A DNA stretch of 64,000 nucleotides from JAJZJT01 sp964610905 (GCA_964610905.1 CAZSYT010000003.1:1-64000); one strand, 5' to 3'. Counted from the first letter of the stretch, positions 1 through 9,058 are shown. Numbers and translations are program-made. Notes: a model not told the origin generated them from the sequence alone.

Positions 1-49
1 GGCACGCCGCCAGCGTTCGTCCTGAGCCAGGATCAAACTCTCCATCGAG
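1..49 (-). rRNA. rrs: 16S ribosomal RNA, 5' end only
   Basis: Read on the minus strand, bases 41 to 22 give AGAGTTTGATCCTGGCTCAG, the near-universal 5' segment of bacterial 16S rRNA (the 27F site), followed by GACGAACGCTGGCGGCGTGCC-type sequence to the window edge. The mature 5' end is placed about 8 bases before this motif by analogy with E. coli. The rest of the operon lies outside the window. It is co-directional with the arginine operon just upstream. Confidence 0.95.
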
Positions 50-354
50 ACTCCGTCGCCACCCGAAGGTGGCACCGAAATCGGAGAGCCGACCTCGGGG
101 ACACTGTCTCCCCTCGGCCGACTGGATGCTGGCACAGAACAGACATTGTCCGTTCAGTGCTTACTTACTTGGCGACCGCGATTCGAGACGCGGCCACCCG
201 CACTGGCTTTTGGCTATCACTATTCCGTTTTCAAGGAGCGACCGGACACACACCCGAGGGCGTCGGTGCCCGACGTCTGGAAGAGCCTAGCCGATCTCGT
301 CGGCGGCTCCGGCAGGCCCGGCGGGCGACGCAAGCCCCGCTCACCGGACTTACC
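50..354 (-). other. rRNA operon leader (no protein gene)
   Basis: This 305-base stretch between the rRNA promoter and 16S has no convincing coding frame. On the minus strand it carries the segment CTCCTTGAAAACGGAATA (about 221-238), resembling conserved leader sequence seen before actinobacterial 16S genes, where it takes part in antitermination and precursor processing. A TAGGCT hexamer (minus strand, 284-289) could be a second -10 element, but I see no good -35 partner. Short plus-strand ORFs here have poor codon use and are discounted. Confidence 0.65.
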
Positions 355-383
355 ACGCTACCGGTCCCGTGGGGACCTGTCAA
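355..383 (-). promoter_or_regulatory. rRNA operon promoter (sigma70-type)
   Basis: On the minus strand a perfect -35 TTGACA (378-383) is followed after exactly 17 bases by TAGCGT (355-360). Initiation is predicted near 348, giving a leader of about 300 bases before 16S. The -35 box overlaps the argH stop codon (380-382), so the rRNA promoter starts within the last codons of the arginine operon. Confidence 0.75.
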
Positions 384-1768
384 TCCGGGGCGACGCCGCA
401 GCGCACACGGTCGCGTTCGATGCGCCGGGCGAACCGCTCGAGCTGGGCAGCCACCGGCGCCGGGCCGGCTCCGCCTGGCGTCGTGCGGCGGGTGACCGCG
501 ATGCCCGGCTCGAGCAGTGCCGCGGCGTCGGGCCCGAGGTCCGGGTGGGCGTCGACCAGCTCGACCAACGGGACGTGGCGCTCGAGCGAGTCGCGCACGA
601 GGGCGCCGACCACGGCGTGCGCCTGGCGGAAGGGCATGCCCCGGCCCACCAGCCACTCCGCCAGGTCGACAGCGGCGGACGCCGGCCCGTCGGCTGCCTG
701 CTGCATCCGCCCGAGGTCGAAGTGGACGCTCCGCAGCATGCCCGTCATGGCCGCCAGGGCCAGCGTCGTCTGCTCGACCGAGTCGAACAGGGGCTCCTTG
801 TCCTCCTGCAGGTCGCGGTTGTAGGAGAGCGGCAACCCCTTCAAGGTCACGAGCAGGCCGGTCAGGTTGCCCACGAGCCTGCCGGCCTTGCCCCGTGCCA
901 GCTCGGCCACGTCGGGGTTCTTCTTCTGGGGCAGCATCGAGCTCCCCGTGGCGTAGGCGTCGTCGAGCACGGCGAAGCCGAACTCCTCGGTCGACCACAG
1001 GACGAGCTCCTCGCCCATCCGGGAGAGGTGGACGCCGAGGAGGGCCAGGTCGAAGAGGACCTCGGCGACGAAGTCACGGTCGGAGACCGCGTCGAGGGAG
1101 TTGTCGAAGACGCCGGCGAACCCGAGGTCCTCGGCCGTGCCCGCCGGGTCGAGGGCGAGCGACGAGCCGGCCAGCGCGCCCGCCCCGAGCGGCGACACGT
1201 CGGCCCGCGCGCCGCTTCCGAGCAGGCGGTCGACGTCGCGGGCCAGTGCCCACCCGTGGGCCAGCAGGTGGTGGGCGAGCAGGACGGGCTGGGCGCGCTG
1301 CAGGTGCGTGTAGCCGGGCAGGTAGGCGTCCCCGACCTCGACCGCCCGGACCCTCAAGACCTCCTGGAGCTCGAGGACGCCGGTCGCGACGGCGGCGACG
1401 GCTCGCCGGGCGTACAGCCGCAGGTCCGTGGCGACCTGGTCGTTCCTGCTCCGCCCGGTGTGCAGCTTGGCACCGACGTCGCCGGCGATCTCGGTCACCC
1501 GTCGCTCGACGGCGGTGTGGATGTCCTCGTCGTCGTCGGTGAAGGCGAACGTCCCCGTCCGGAGCTCGTGCTCGACCCGGTCCAGCGCGGCCACCAACGT
1601 GGCCACCTCCTCCTCGGTGAGCAGGCCCCCCCGGCCGAGGCCCCGAACGTGGGCCCTCGACCCGGCGAGGTCGTCGTCGGCGAGGCGGCGGTCGACGGAG
1701 AGGCTCGCAGTGAACGCCATCACCTCGGCGGCCGTCCCCCCGCCGAGGCGCCCGTGCCACAGCGTCAT
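380..1768 (-). CDS. argH: argininosuccinate lyase
   Basis: Splits argininosuccinate into arginine and fumarate, the last step of arginine synthesis, in the cytoplasm. The 462-aa product has the usual family length. It carries the fumarase/ASL superfamily signature GSSMLPQKKNPD at about residues 272-284 with the catalytic-loop serine, and TGRSRNDQ near the N-terminus. The ATG at 1768 was chosen because MTLWHGRLGG is the typical ArgH opening and overlaps the argG stop by 4 bases (ATGA); the longer frame upstream is a shadow of argG. It is the last gene of argCJBDFRGH and its stop overlaps the rRNA promoter. No terminator was seen between them. Confidence 0.97.
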   Translation of the reverse strand: MTLWHGRLGGGTAAEVMAFTASLSVDRRLADDDLAGSRAHVRGLGRGGLLTEEEVATLVAALDRVEHELRTGTFAFTDDDEDIHTAVERRVTEIAGDVGAKLHTGRSRNDQVATDLRLYARRAVAAVATGVLELQEVLRVRAVEVGDAYLPGYTHLQRAQPVLLAHHLLAHGWALARDVDRLLGSGARADVSPLGAGALAGSSLALDPAGTAEDLGFAGVFDNSLDAVSDRDFVAEVLFDLALLGVHLSRMGEELVLWSTEEFGFAVLDDAYATGSSMLPQKKNPDVAELARGKAGRLVGNLTGLLVTLKGLPLSYNRDLQEDKEPLFDSVEQTTLALAAMTGMLRSVHFDLGRMQQAADGPASAAVDLAEWLVGRGMPFRQAHAVVGALVRDSLERHVPLVELVDAHPDLGPDAAALLEPGIAVTRRTTPGGAGPAPVAAQLERFARRIERDRVRCGVAPD

Positions 1769-2979
1769 CGCGAGCTGTCCGGTCGGGCCACCTCCTGGCG
1801 GGCGGCCCAGGTCGCGACGCCCAGCCCCCACAGCCGCACGAAGCCCTCGGCGTCCTCGTGCCGGAAGGTGTCGGAGGCGTCGTAGGTGGCCAGGTCGTGG
1901 TCGTAGAGGCCGACGGGGCTGCGCCGCCCGACCACCCAGCACCGCCCCGGCTCGAGGCGGAGGCGGACCTCGCCGGTCACGTGCCGCTGCGTCTCGGCGA
2001 CGAAGGCGTCGATGGCGCGCTTGAGCGGCGAGAACCACAGGCCGTCGTAGACGAGCTCGGCCCACCGGGGCTCGAGGCGCGCCTTCTCGTGGTGGACGTC
2101 CCGCTCGAGGGTGAGGTCTTCGAGGTCGGCGTGGGCGAGCAGGAGGGCGAGGGCCGCCGGGCACTCGTAGGTCTCGCGGCTCTTGATGCCGACCCTGCGG
2201 TTCTCCACCATGTCGAGCCGGCCGTACCCGTAGGAGCCGACCACGTCGTTCAGCTCGGCGATGAGGGCGCGAGGCGACAGCGAGCGGCCGTCGACCGACA
2301 CGGGGACGCCGGCTTCGAACCCCACGACGAGCTCCCGAGGCTCACTGGCTCGCGGCCGGGTGAGCGTGTAGACGTCCTCGGGCGGCTGGTTCCACGGGTC
2401 CTCGATGACGCCGCACTCGATCGCCTTGCCCCACAGGTTCTCGTCGATCGAGTAGGGCTTCTCCTTGGTCACGGTGAGCGGGATCCCCCAGTGCACCGCG
2501 TAGTCGATCGACTGCTCGCGGGTGAGGCCCCACACCCGGGCGGGGGCGAGCACCTCGAGGTCGGGAGCGAGGGCGCGCGTTCCGACCTCGAAGCGCACCT
2601 GGTCGTTGCCCTTGCCCGTGCAGCCGTGCGCCACGGCCCCGGCGCCGTGCCGGCGCGCCTGGTCGACGAGGTGTCGCACGATCACCGGTCGCGACAAGGC
2701 AGACACGAGCGGGTACTTCCCCTCGTACCTGGCGTTGGCCAGGAGGGCCGGCACGCAGAACTCCTCGGCGAGCTCGTCACGGGCGTCGACCACCACGGCC
2801 TCGACGGCCCCGGCCGCCAGCGCCCGCTGGCGCAGGGCCTCCCACCCGCCGGCCTCGACCTCCTGGCCGACGTCGACGGCCACGGCTACCACCTCGGCGT
2901 CGTGGTGCTCTATGAGCCACCGCACGGCCACCGAGGTGTCGAGGCCCCCGCTGTACGCAAGCACCACGCGCGTCGTCAT
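1765..2979 (-). CDS. argG: argininosuccinate synthase
   Basis: Joins citrulline and aspartate using ATP to make argininosuccinate. The 404-aa protein begins with the N-type ATP-pyrophosphatase loop AYSGGLDTSVA at residues 8-18, and has GCTGKGNDQVRFE and EKPYSIDENLWG, both typical of ArgG. The start at 2979 gives MTTRVVLAYSGG and overlaps the argR stop by 4 bases. Length and motifs match the family, and nothing is missing. Placed between argR and argH, it is expected to be translationally coupled to both. Confidence 0.97.
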   Translation of the reverse strand: MTTRVVLAYSGGLDTSVAVRWLIEHHDAEVVAVAVDVGQEVEAGGWEALRQRALAAGAVEAVVVDARDELAEEFCVPALLANARYEGKYPLVSALSRPVIVRHLVDQARRHGAGAVAHGCTGKGNDQVRFEVGTRALAPDLEVLAPARVWGLTREQSIDYAVHWGIPLTVTKEKPYSIDENLWGKAIECGVIEDPWNQPPEDVYTLTRPRASEPRELVVGFEAGVPVSVDGRSLSPRALIAELNDVVGSYGYGRLDMVENRRVGIKSRETYECPAALALLLAHADLEDLTLERDVHHEKARLEPRWAELVYDGLWFSPLKRAIDAFVAETQRHVTGEVRLRLEPGRCWVVGRRSPVGLYDHDLATYDASDTFRHEDAEGFVRLWGLGVATWAARQEVARPDSSR

Positions 2980-3476
2980 CGTCTTCCCTTCCTCGTCTGC
3001 CCCTGCTCGAACTCGATGCCGGCCACCTCGGCCAGCCGTGCCGCCAGCGCTGCCCCGCTCTCGCCCTCGGCCGCCACCACGAGCACCGTGTCGTCGCCCG
3101 CCACCGTCCCGACCACGCCCGGGAAGCCGCTCCGGTCGAGCGCCGAGCCTACGACATGGGCCGAGCCGGGCGGCGTCCGCACCACGACGAGGTTCGACGA
3201 GGAGGTGACCTCGGCGACCCACTCGCCGAGCACCCGCCGGAGGTGGTCCGACGGGGCCACCTGCTGGGTGGGCAGCTCGGGGAGGGCGTAGACGGCCTCC
3301 CCGCCGGGGAGGCGGACCTTGACGGCACCGAGCTCGTCGAGGTCACGCGACACGGTCGCCTGGGTGGCGTCGATGCCCTCGGCTGCCAACAGCTCGACGA
3401 GGTGGGACTGGCTCCCCACCGCCTCCGTCTCGAGGAGCCGGGCGATCCGGTGGCGGCGCTGGGCCTTCGTCGTCAC
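2976..3476 (-). CDS. argR: arginine repressor
   Basis: Arginine-sensing hexameric repressor of arginine biosynthesis. The 166-aa product has an N-terminal winged helix-turn-helix (about residues 5-70, with the ATQATVSRDLDELG recognition region) and a C-terminal arginine-binding and oligomerisation domain containing GTVAGDDTVLVV. It starts at GTG 3476, overlapping the argF stop by 4 bases. Being inside the operon it is predicted to control itself through the tandem ARG boxes upstream of argC (8914-8952). Confidence 0.96.
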   Translation of the reverse strand: MTTKAQRRHRIARLLETEAVGSQSHLVELLAAEGIDATQATVSRDLDELGAVKVRLPGGEAVYALPELPTQQVAPSDHLRRVLGEWVAEVTSSSNLVVVRTPPGSAHVVGSALDRSGFPGVVGTVAGDDTVLVVAAEGESGAALAARLAEVAGIEFEQGQTRKGRR

Positions 3477-4408
3477 GAGCGCGCCTTCCCGTCCGGCCCC
3501 ACCAGCCACGACAGGAGCCCCCGCATCGAGGTCATCCGGTTGGCCGCCTGCTGCCAGACGACGCTCCTCGGCCCGTCGACCACGTCGGCGGCGATCTCCT
3601 CGCCGCGGTGGGCGGGCAGGCAGTGCAGGACGACGGCGTCGGGCGACGCCAGGGAGACGAGGGCGGCGTCGACCGAGAAGCCGGCGAACGCCCGTCGTCG
3701 GACCTCGGCCTCGGCCTCCTGGCCCATCGACGCCCACACGTCCGTGTAGACGGCGTCGGCACCCCGGACGGCCGTGGTCGGGTCGTCGGTGACCTCGAGC
3801 TCCCCACCGAGCCCGCGCACGAACGCCACGTCCTCCTCGCTCGGGCCGTACCCCGGCGGGGACGCCACGCGGGTCGGCAGTCCTACCAGGGCGGCGGCGG
3901 TGGCGAGGGACCGCCAGACGTTGTTGGCGTCGCCGACGTAGGCGAGCACGCGCTCTCCGAAGGTCGCCACGCCGAAGCGCTGGTCGAGGGTGACGAGGTC
4001 GGCGAGCGCCTGGCACGGATGGGCCCGGTCCGACAGCAGGTTCACGACCGGGACGGCCATGCCCGCAGCGTCGACGGCGGCGGCCATCCGCTCGAGCGTG
4101 CCGTGGTCGCGCACGCGCGCGCACACGGCGGCGTGGTACGACGCCAACGTGCGGGCTACGTCCTCGGCCGTCTCGCGCCGGTCGATGCCGACCTCGTCGT
4201 CGCCGATCGAGACGGGATGGCCGCCCATCGTCGCGACCGCCAGCTCCGAGCTGTTGCGGGTCCGGTTCGACGGCTTCTCGAAGAGCAGTGCCACCCCGCG
4301 ACCGGTGAGCTGCCCGGCGAAGGACGCGGCGGGGAGCGAGGCCAGGCGCAGGACCTCGGCCAGGCCGTCGCGGCCCAGGTCTGCGACGTCGAGGACGTGG
4401 ACGGTCAC
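3473..4408 (-). CDS. argF: ornithine carbamoyltransferase
   Basis: Transfers the carbamoyl group from carbamoyl phosphate to ornithine, giving citrulline. The 311-aa protein has the carbamoyl-phosphate motif near residue 45 as FEKPSNRTRN; the first part is SNRTR rather than the common STRTR. Further on it has HPCQALADL and the ornithine loop HCLPAHRGEE near residue 262. It starts at GTG 4408, overlapping the argD stop by 4 bases. The carbamoyl phosphate presumably comes from the carAB products encoded at 39-43.5 kb. Confidence 0.96.
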   Translation of the reverse strand: MTVHVLDVADLGRDGLAEVLRLASLPAASFAGQLTGRGVALLFEKPSNRTRNSSELAVATMGGHPVSIGDDEVGIDRRETAEDVARTLASYHAAVCARVRDHGTLERMAAAVDAAGMAVPVVNLLSDRAHPCQALADLVTLDQRFGVATFGERVLAYVGDANNVWRSLATAAALVGLPTRVASPPGYGPSEEDVAFVRGLGGELEVTDDPTTAVRGADAVYTDVWASMGQEAEAEVRRRAFAGFSVDAALVSLASPDAVVLHCLPAHRGEEIAADVVDGPRSVVWQQAANRMTSMRGLLSWLVGPDGKARS

Positions 4409-5652
4409 GGGGTCGGCCCTCCGTCGAGCACGGCGGGGAGGACGTCGGCGAGGACGTCGACGGCCTGGTCGACCTCGGCCTCGCTCACCAGCAGCGACGG
4501 GGCCAGCCGGACCACGTCGGGCCGCGGGGCGTTCACGACGAGCCCGGCGTCGAGGGCAGCCCGCGTCGCCGCGTGCGCCACCGGGGCCGCCAGCACCGCC
4601 CCGAGCAGCAGACCGCGACCGCGCACGTGGTCGACGCCCTCGACCTGCGCCAACCGGGCCGCCAACCGGGCCCCCGCCCGCTCGGCGCGCCGCGGCACGT
4701 CCTCGGCCTCCATGACGGCGAGGGTCGCGCGCGCCGCCGCCATCGCCAGCGGCTGTCCCCCGAACGTCGACCCGTGGTCGCCCGGCGAGAACGCCGCCGC
4801 CACCTCGGCGCGGGCCCAGCACGCGCCGACGGGCACGCCGTTGCCCAGCGCCTTGGCGACCGTCACGATGTCCGGGACGATACCGAGGTGGTGGAACGCG
4901 AACCACGCACCGGTGCGACCGAGGCCGGTCTGGACCTCGTCGACGACGAGGAGGACGCCCCGGTCGGTGCACAGCTGCCGCAGCCGAACCAGGTAGTCCG
5001 AGGACGGCACGACGACGCCCGCCTCGCCCTGGATCGGCTCGACGAGCACCGCGCCGATCTGCGACGGGTCGATGGCGCGCTCGAGCGCGCCGAGGTCGTC
5101 GTAGGGGACGTGGACGAACCCCTCGGGCATCGGGGCGAACGGCCTCCGCTTCTCCTCCTGGCCGGTGGCGGCGAGCGTCGCCAGCGTGCGGCCGTGGAAG
5201 GCGCCCTCGGCGCACACGACCCCGGCACGGGGCGTGCCCGACCCGCCGGCACCCGCCCACCGCCTGGCCAGCTTGAGGGCGCACTCGTTGGCCTCGGCGC
5301 CCGAATTGGCGAAGAAGACCTGGCCTCCGGCCTGGTCGGCGCCGCCGGCGACGAGGCGGTCGAGGGTCTGTGCTACCTCGGGGGCGAGGACGTTGCCGTA
5401 GAGGTTCGAGACGTGCACGAGGGTGGCCGCCTGCTCCGCCACGGCGGCCGCCACCGCTGGGTGGGCATGGCCGAGCGACGTCACCGCCAGCCCGGAAAGG
5501 AAGTCGAGGTACCGTCGCCCGCGGTCGTCGACCAGCACGCTGCCCTCCCCTCGCACGAAGGTGACCGGGGGCTCGGCGTAGGTGTGCATGAGCCACCGGC
5601 GGTCCACGGGGAGGGCCTGCTCCTCCCTGTCGGGGCGAGGGGGCGTCGTCAC
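4405..5652 (-). CDS. argD: acetylornithine aminotransferase
   Basis: PLP-dependent class III aminotransferase that converts N-acetylglutamate semialdehyde to N-acetylornithine. The 415-aa product shows FFANSGAEANECALK, the VVDEVQTGLGRTG aspartate region and the PLP lysine in TVAKALGNG at about residue 267, then GSTFGGQPLA. The GTG at 5652 overlaps the argB stop by 4 bases. Gene context makes the acetylornithine role more likely than other class III aminotransferase activities, although ArgD can also serve lysine synthesis in some bacteria. Confidence 0.95.
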   Translation of the reverse strand: MTTPPRPDREEQALPVDRRWLMHTYAEPPVTFVRGEGSVLVDDRGRRYLDFLSGLAVTSLGHAHPAVAAAVAEQAATLVHVSNLYGNVLAPEVAQTLDRLVAGGADQAGGQVFFANSGAEANECALKLARRWAGAGGSGTPRAGVVCAEGAFHGRTLATLAATGQEEKRRPFAPMPEGFVHVPYDDLGALERAIDPSQIGAVLVEPIQGEAGVVVPSSDYLVRLRQLCTDRGVLLVVDEVQTGLGRTGAWFAFHHLGIVPDIVTVAKALGNGVPVGACWARAEVAAAFSPGDHGSTFGGQPLAMAAARATLAVMEAEDVPRRAERAGARLAARLAQVEGVDHVRGRGLLLGAVLAAPVAHAATRAALDAGLVVNAPRPDVVRLAPSLLVSEAEVDQAVDVLADVLPAVLDGGPTP

Positions 5653-6575
5653 GGGGTCACCATGGTCCCGACGCCTTCGTCGGTGAAGATCTCGAGGAGC
5701 AGCGCGTGGGGCACCCGCCCGTCGAGGACGTGGGCCCGGCCGACGCCGCCGCGGATGGCCCGGGCGCACGACTCGACCTTGGGCACCATCCCCGCCGTGG
5801 CCGCCCCCGAGGCGACCAGGTCGTCGAGCTCGTCGGCCGTGACCCGCCGGAGCAGCGTCCCCGGCTCCTCTGCCACGGCCCGGACCCCCTCGACGTCGGT
5901 CAGGTAGACGAGCTTGGCGGCCTCGAGCGCGGCGGCGAGCGCACCGGCAGCGGCGTCCGCGTTGATGTTGAGGGCCTGCCCGCTCCGGTCGGTGCCGATC
6001 GTCGCCACCACCGGGATCAGCCCCTGCGCCAGCACCTGGTGGACGATCACCGGTTCGACCCCGACCACGTCGCCCACGAATCCCAGCTCCTCCGAACGCG
6101 CCTCGGCCTTGATCAGGTTGGCGTCCTCGCCCGACAGCCCGACGGCGAGGGCGCCATGGACGTTGACGGCACGCACGATGTCGCGGTTGACCTTGCCGAC
6201 CAGCACCATCCGGACCAGGTCGATGGTCTCGGCGTCCGTGACCCGCAGCCCGTCGAGGAAGCGCGCCTCCTTGCCCACCCGGGCCATCAGCTCGCCGATC
6301 TGGGGACCGCCGCCGTGGACGACCACCGGCAGCATCCCCACCGATCGGAGCAAGACGATGTCCTCGGCGAACGAGGCGAGGGCGGCGGCCTCGTCGGCCG
6401 CACCGCCCCCGTCCTTCGGACGCAGCACGTTGCCCCCGTACTTGACGACCACGACCTGGCCCCAGAACCGGCGGATGTAGGGAAGCGCCTCGACGAGCGT
6501 GGCGGCGCGCTCGGCAGCGGACGACGCCTCGCCGGCCGCGGTGTCGGGCCACGGCTCCCGAGCGTCCCCGGTCAC
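5649..6575 (-). CDS. argB: acetylglutamate kinase
   Basis: Phosphorylates N-acetylglutamate, the usual control point of the pathway. The 308-aa protein belongs to the amino-acid kinase family, with VVVKYGGN near residue 42, the glycine loop VVHGGGPQIG near 85 and the nucleotide-binding segment LNINADAAAGALA. GTG at 6575 overlaps the argJ stop by 4 bases. Length is normal for ArgB. Feedback inhibition by arginine is common in families with this cyclic pathway but cannot be read from the sequence. Confidence 0.96.
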   Translation of the reverse strand: MTGDAREPWPDTAAGEASSAAERAATLVEALPYIRRFWGQVVVVKYGGNVLRPKDGGGAADEAAALASFAEDIVLLRSVGMLPVVVHGGGPQIGELMARVGKEARFLDGLRVTDAETIDLVRMVLVGKVNRDIVRAVNVHGALAVGLSGEDANLIKAEARSEELGFVGDVVGVEPVIVHQVLAQGLIPVVATIGTDRSGQALNINADAAAGALAAALEAAKLVYLTDVEGVRAVAEEPGTLLRRVTADELDDLVASGAATAGMVPKVESCARAIRGGVGRAHVLDGRVPHALLLEIFTDEGVGTMVTP

Positions 6576-7741
6576 GACGTCGTCCGGTTCTCGTCGAGGT
6601 AGCCCTGACCGAGGTCGACGGTCATGACCATCCCCGAGCCGTCCCCGAGGCCCAGGTCGCAGCGGATCTCCACCAGGTCGCCGGCCAGGTGCTCCGCCAC
6701 GGCGGCCACGTCGTGGACGACCTCGACCCCGTCGCGGCACACGACGACGCCGCCGTAGGCGATGGAGACCCGGTCGGGATCGAGCTCGGCGCCCGAAGCG
6801 CCCAGCTCGCTCATCACCCGTCCCCAGTACGGGTCCGCTCCGTTGAGCGAGCACTTGACCAGCAGCGACTCCGCGACCTGTCGGGCCGCTCGCTGGGCGT
6901 CGCCGTCGGAGCGGGCGCCGCGGACGCGCACGTGGGCGACCTTCGACGCGCCCTCGGCATCGGAGGCCATCTGCGTGGCCAGGTCCGTGCACGCCGCGGT
7001 CACCGCCTCGCCCACCTGGTCGAGGTTGGCCGGTCCGGCACGACCCGAGGCCATGAGCACGACGGTGTCGTTGGTCGAGGTGCAGCCGTCCACCGTCATG
7101 GCGTTGAACGACCGGTCCACGGCGCGACGGAGGACGCGTGCCGCGACGTCGGGGTCGAGCGCCACGTCGGTGGTGAGGAACGCCAGCATCGTGGCCATGC
7201 GGGGCGCGAGCATGCCCGCGCCCTTCGCCATCCCCGCCACGGACCAGCCCGTGCCGGCGACCTCGACCTCCTTGCGACCCGAGTCGGTCGTGAGGATGCC
7301 CGTCGCCGCCGCCACCGCCGCGTCGGCCGAGCCGGCGCGGGCGTCGACCAAGGCGGGGATGGCCGCCTCGACGGCGGCGATCGGCAGCGGGATGCCGATC
7401 AGGCCCGTCGAGCACACGAGCACCTGCTCGGGCGTGACCCCGAGCCGCTCGGCGGTGCGGGCGCACATCCGCTCCGCGTCGTCGCGCCCCTGCCGGCCCG
7501 TCGCGGCGTTGGCGTTCCCGCTGTTGACGACCACGGCGGCCGCCCGCCCCCCGGTCGCCAGGAGGTGGGCGCGGCTGACGGCGACCGGCGCCGCTGCCGC
7601 CCGGTTGGTCGTGAACGTGGCGGCGGTCGGCACGGCGACGCCGTCCTCGGTCGCCACCAGGGCGAGGTCGAGGGCGCCCGAGGCCTTGACCCCCGCAGCC
7701 ACACCGGCGGCGACGAAGCCCCGCGGCGTCGTGATGCTCAT
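6572..7741 (-). CDS. argJ: glutamate N-acetyltransferase / amino-acid acetyltransferase
   Basis: Recycles the acetyl group from acetylornithine to glutamate, making the arginine pathway cyclic; bifunctional forms also use acetyl-CoA. The 389-aa precursor is expected to cleave itself before the threonine of the MATMLAFL motif, here Thr184, to give alpha and beta chains. KGAGMLAPR just before and CTSTNDTVVL after fit the family. It starts at ATG 7741; 100 bases separate it from argC, the only sizeable gap in the operon. Confidence 0.95.
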   Translation of the reverse strand: MSITTPRGFVAAGVAAGVKASGALDLALVATEDGVAVPTAATFTTNRAAAAPVAVSRAHLLATGGRAAAVVVNSGNANAATGRQGRDDAERMCARTAERLGVTPEQVLVCSTGLIGIPLPIAAVEAAIPALVDARAGSADAAVAAATGILTTDSGRKEVEVAGTGWSVAGMAKGAGMLAPRMATMLAFLTTDVALDPDVAARVLRRAVDRSFNAMTVDGCTSTNDTVVLMASGRAGPANLDQVGEAVTAACTDLATQMASDAEGASKVAHVRVRGARSDGDAQRAARQVAESLLVKCSLNGADPYWGRVMSELGASGAELDPDRVSIAYGGVVVCRDGVEVVHDVAAVAEHLAGDLVEIRCDLGLGDGSGMVMTVDLGQGYLDENRTTS

Positions 7742-7841
7742 CGTCCCTCCTCGGCGTCGAGCGGCCTCGACGGCTCCCCCGGGGCGCCCGTCGCGCGCTC
7801 CACCGGCTGCACCGGGAAGCGCTGCAGCACGCTTCGCCCGG

Positions 7842-8915
7842 TCACGGGTAGAGCCCCGCGAGCGGCAGGCCCGTCGTCTCGGGCTGTGCCGTCGCCAGGT
7901 TGGCGCACTGGACGGCCTGGCCCGCCGCCCCTTTGACGAGGTTGTCGATGGCGGCGAGCACGAGGAGCCAGCCCGTCCGAGGGTCGGAGCGGGCCGCGAG
8001 CCGGACCACGTTGCTCCCCGCCGTGGACTTGGTCGACGGCGGCTCGTCGTCGACGACCACGAACGGCTCTCTACGGTAGTGCTCGCGGAGCACGTCGGTG
8101 AGCTCGGCAGAGGTGGGCTGGGGACCTCCGGCGGGCGGGCGGGCGTACGCGGTGGCCAGGATCCCCCGCACCATCGGGGCGAGGTGCGGGGTGAACAGGA
8201 CCGGTACGCCCAACGCCTGCTCCATCTCGGCGGTGTGCCGGTGGCCGAGGAGCCCGTAGGCCCGGAAGTCCTCGTCGACCTCGGCAAAGTGCAGGTCGTC
8301 CTTCGAGGCCCGCCCCGCCCCGGACACCCCGCTCGCCGCGTCGACCACCACGGGCACGCCCTGCCCGTCGACGAGCCCCGCACGCACCAGGGGCGCGAGC
8401 GCCAGCGACGCTGCCGTCGGGTAGCAGCCGGGCGCGGCGACGAGCCGGGCGCCGACCAGTTCGGGACGGAAGAGCTCGGGCAGCCCGTAGGCGAACCGGT
8501 CGAGCAGTTCGGGGCAGGCGTGCGCCTCGCCGTACCATCGGGCGTACGCGGCCGGGTCGCGCAGCCGGAAGTCGGCCGCTAGGTCCACGACGACGCCGAC
8601 CCGGTCGACCAGGCCTGGGAGGAGCCGCTGGGACTGCCCGTGGGGCAGCGCGCTGAAGAGCACGTCGACCCCGTCCACCCGGTCGGCGACCGACGCTGGC
8701 TCGTTGGCCTCGAGCACGAGGTCGGGGTAGGCGGCGGCGAGGGCGGGCGTGTGACGGGCCACCGACCGGCCCGCGCTCCGGTCACCGGTCGCCACCACGA
8801 CGTCGAAGCGGGGGTGCGCGGCGCACAGGCGCAGGACCTCGGAGCCCGCGTAGCCAGAGGCACCGAGCACGGCGACCGAGAGGGAATCGGGGGGGCGGGC
8901 GTGGACCTGGGGCAC
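7842..8915 (-). CDS. argC: N-acetyl-gamma-glutamyl-phosphate reductase
   Basis: NADPH-dependent reduction of acetylglutamyl phosphate to the semialdehyde. The 357-aa product has the Rossmann loop VAVLGASGYAGSEVL near the N-terminus and the catalytic cysteine in APGCYPTAA, Cys164. GTG 8915 is the start: it is the last in-frame start before the glycine loop, and no Shine-Dalgarno sequence precedes it. A TATACT hexamer ends 5 bases before it, so the mRNA is probably leaderless. First gene of the operon; the start codon lies inside the second ARG box. Confidence 0.93.
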   Translation of the reverse strand: MPQVHARPPDSLSVAVLGASGYAGSEVLRLCAAHPRFDVVVATGDRSAGRSVARHTPALAAAYPDLVLEANEPASVADRVDGVDVLFSALPHGQSQRLLPGLVDRVGVVVDLAADFRLRDPAAYARWYGEAHACPELLDRFAYGLPELFRPELVGARLVAAPGCYPTAASLALAPLVRAGLVDGQGVPVVVDAASGVSGAGRASKDDLHFAEVDEDFRAYGLLGHRHTAEMEQALGVPVLFTPHLAPMVRGILATAYARPPAGGPQPTSAELTDVLREHYRREPFVVVDDEPPSTKSTAGSNVVRLAARSDPRTGWLLVLAAIDNLVKGAAGQAVQCANLATAQPETTGLPLAGLYP

Positions 8916-8952
8916 CGCAGAGTATATGCACGCTATCGCATGATTATGCAAC
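8914..8952 (-). promoter_or_regulatory. argC promoter with tandem ARG boxes (ArgR operator)
   Basis: On the minus strand, 8952-8935 reads GTTGCATAATCATGCGAT, a near-perfect palindrome of the TTGCAT-N4-ATGCAA kind. Three bases later, 8931-8914 reads GTGCATATACTCTGCGGT, a weaker copy. Two 18-bp boxes separated by 3 bp is the classical ArgR operator layout. A -10 TATACT (8926-8921) lies in the second box and TTGCAT (8951-8946) may act as -35 with a long 19-bp spacer. ArgR binding would block both polymerase entry and the start codon. Confidence 0.8.
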
Positions 8953-9029
8953 TCTCGCCTTCCCGCGGGCTCCCCTTCTCCCGGTCTGGCGGGAGGGCGG
9001 CCGGGCTGCGCCGGGCCCGGGCACGGGCC

Positions 9030-9058
9030 TTGACGCCTCGTGCCGCCCTCGGTACCGT
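9030..9058 (+). promoter_or_regulatory. plus-strand sigma70-type promoter
   Basis: TTGACG (9030-9035), a 17-base spacer, then TACCGT (9053-9058). Initiation is predicted near 9065, upstream of the repeat-containing gene that follows. It lies about 80 bases from the divergent argC operator, so the two transcripts are back to back. Confidence 0.55.
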
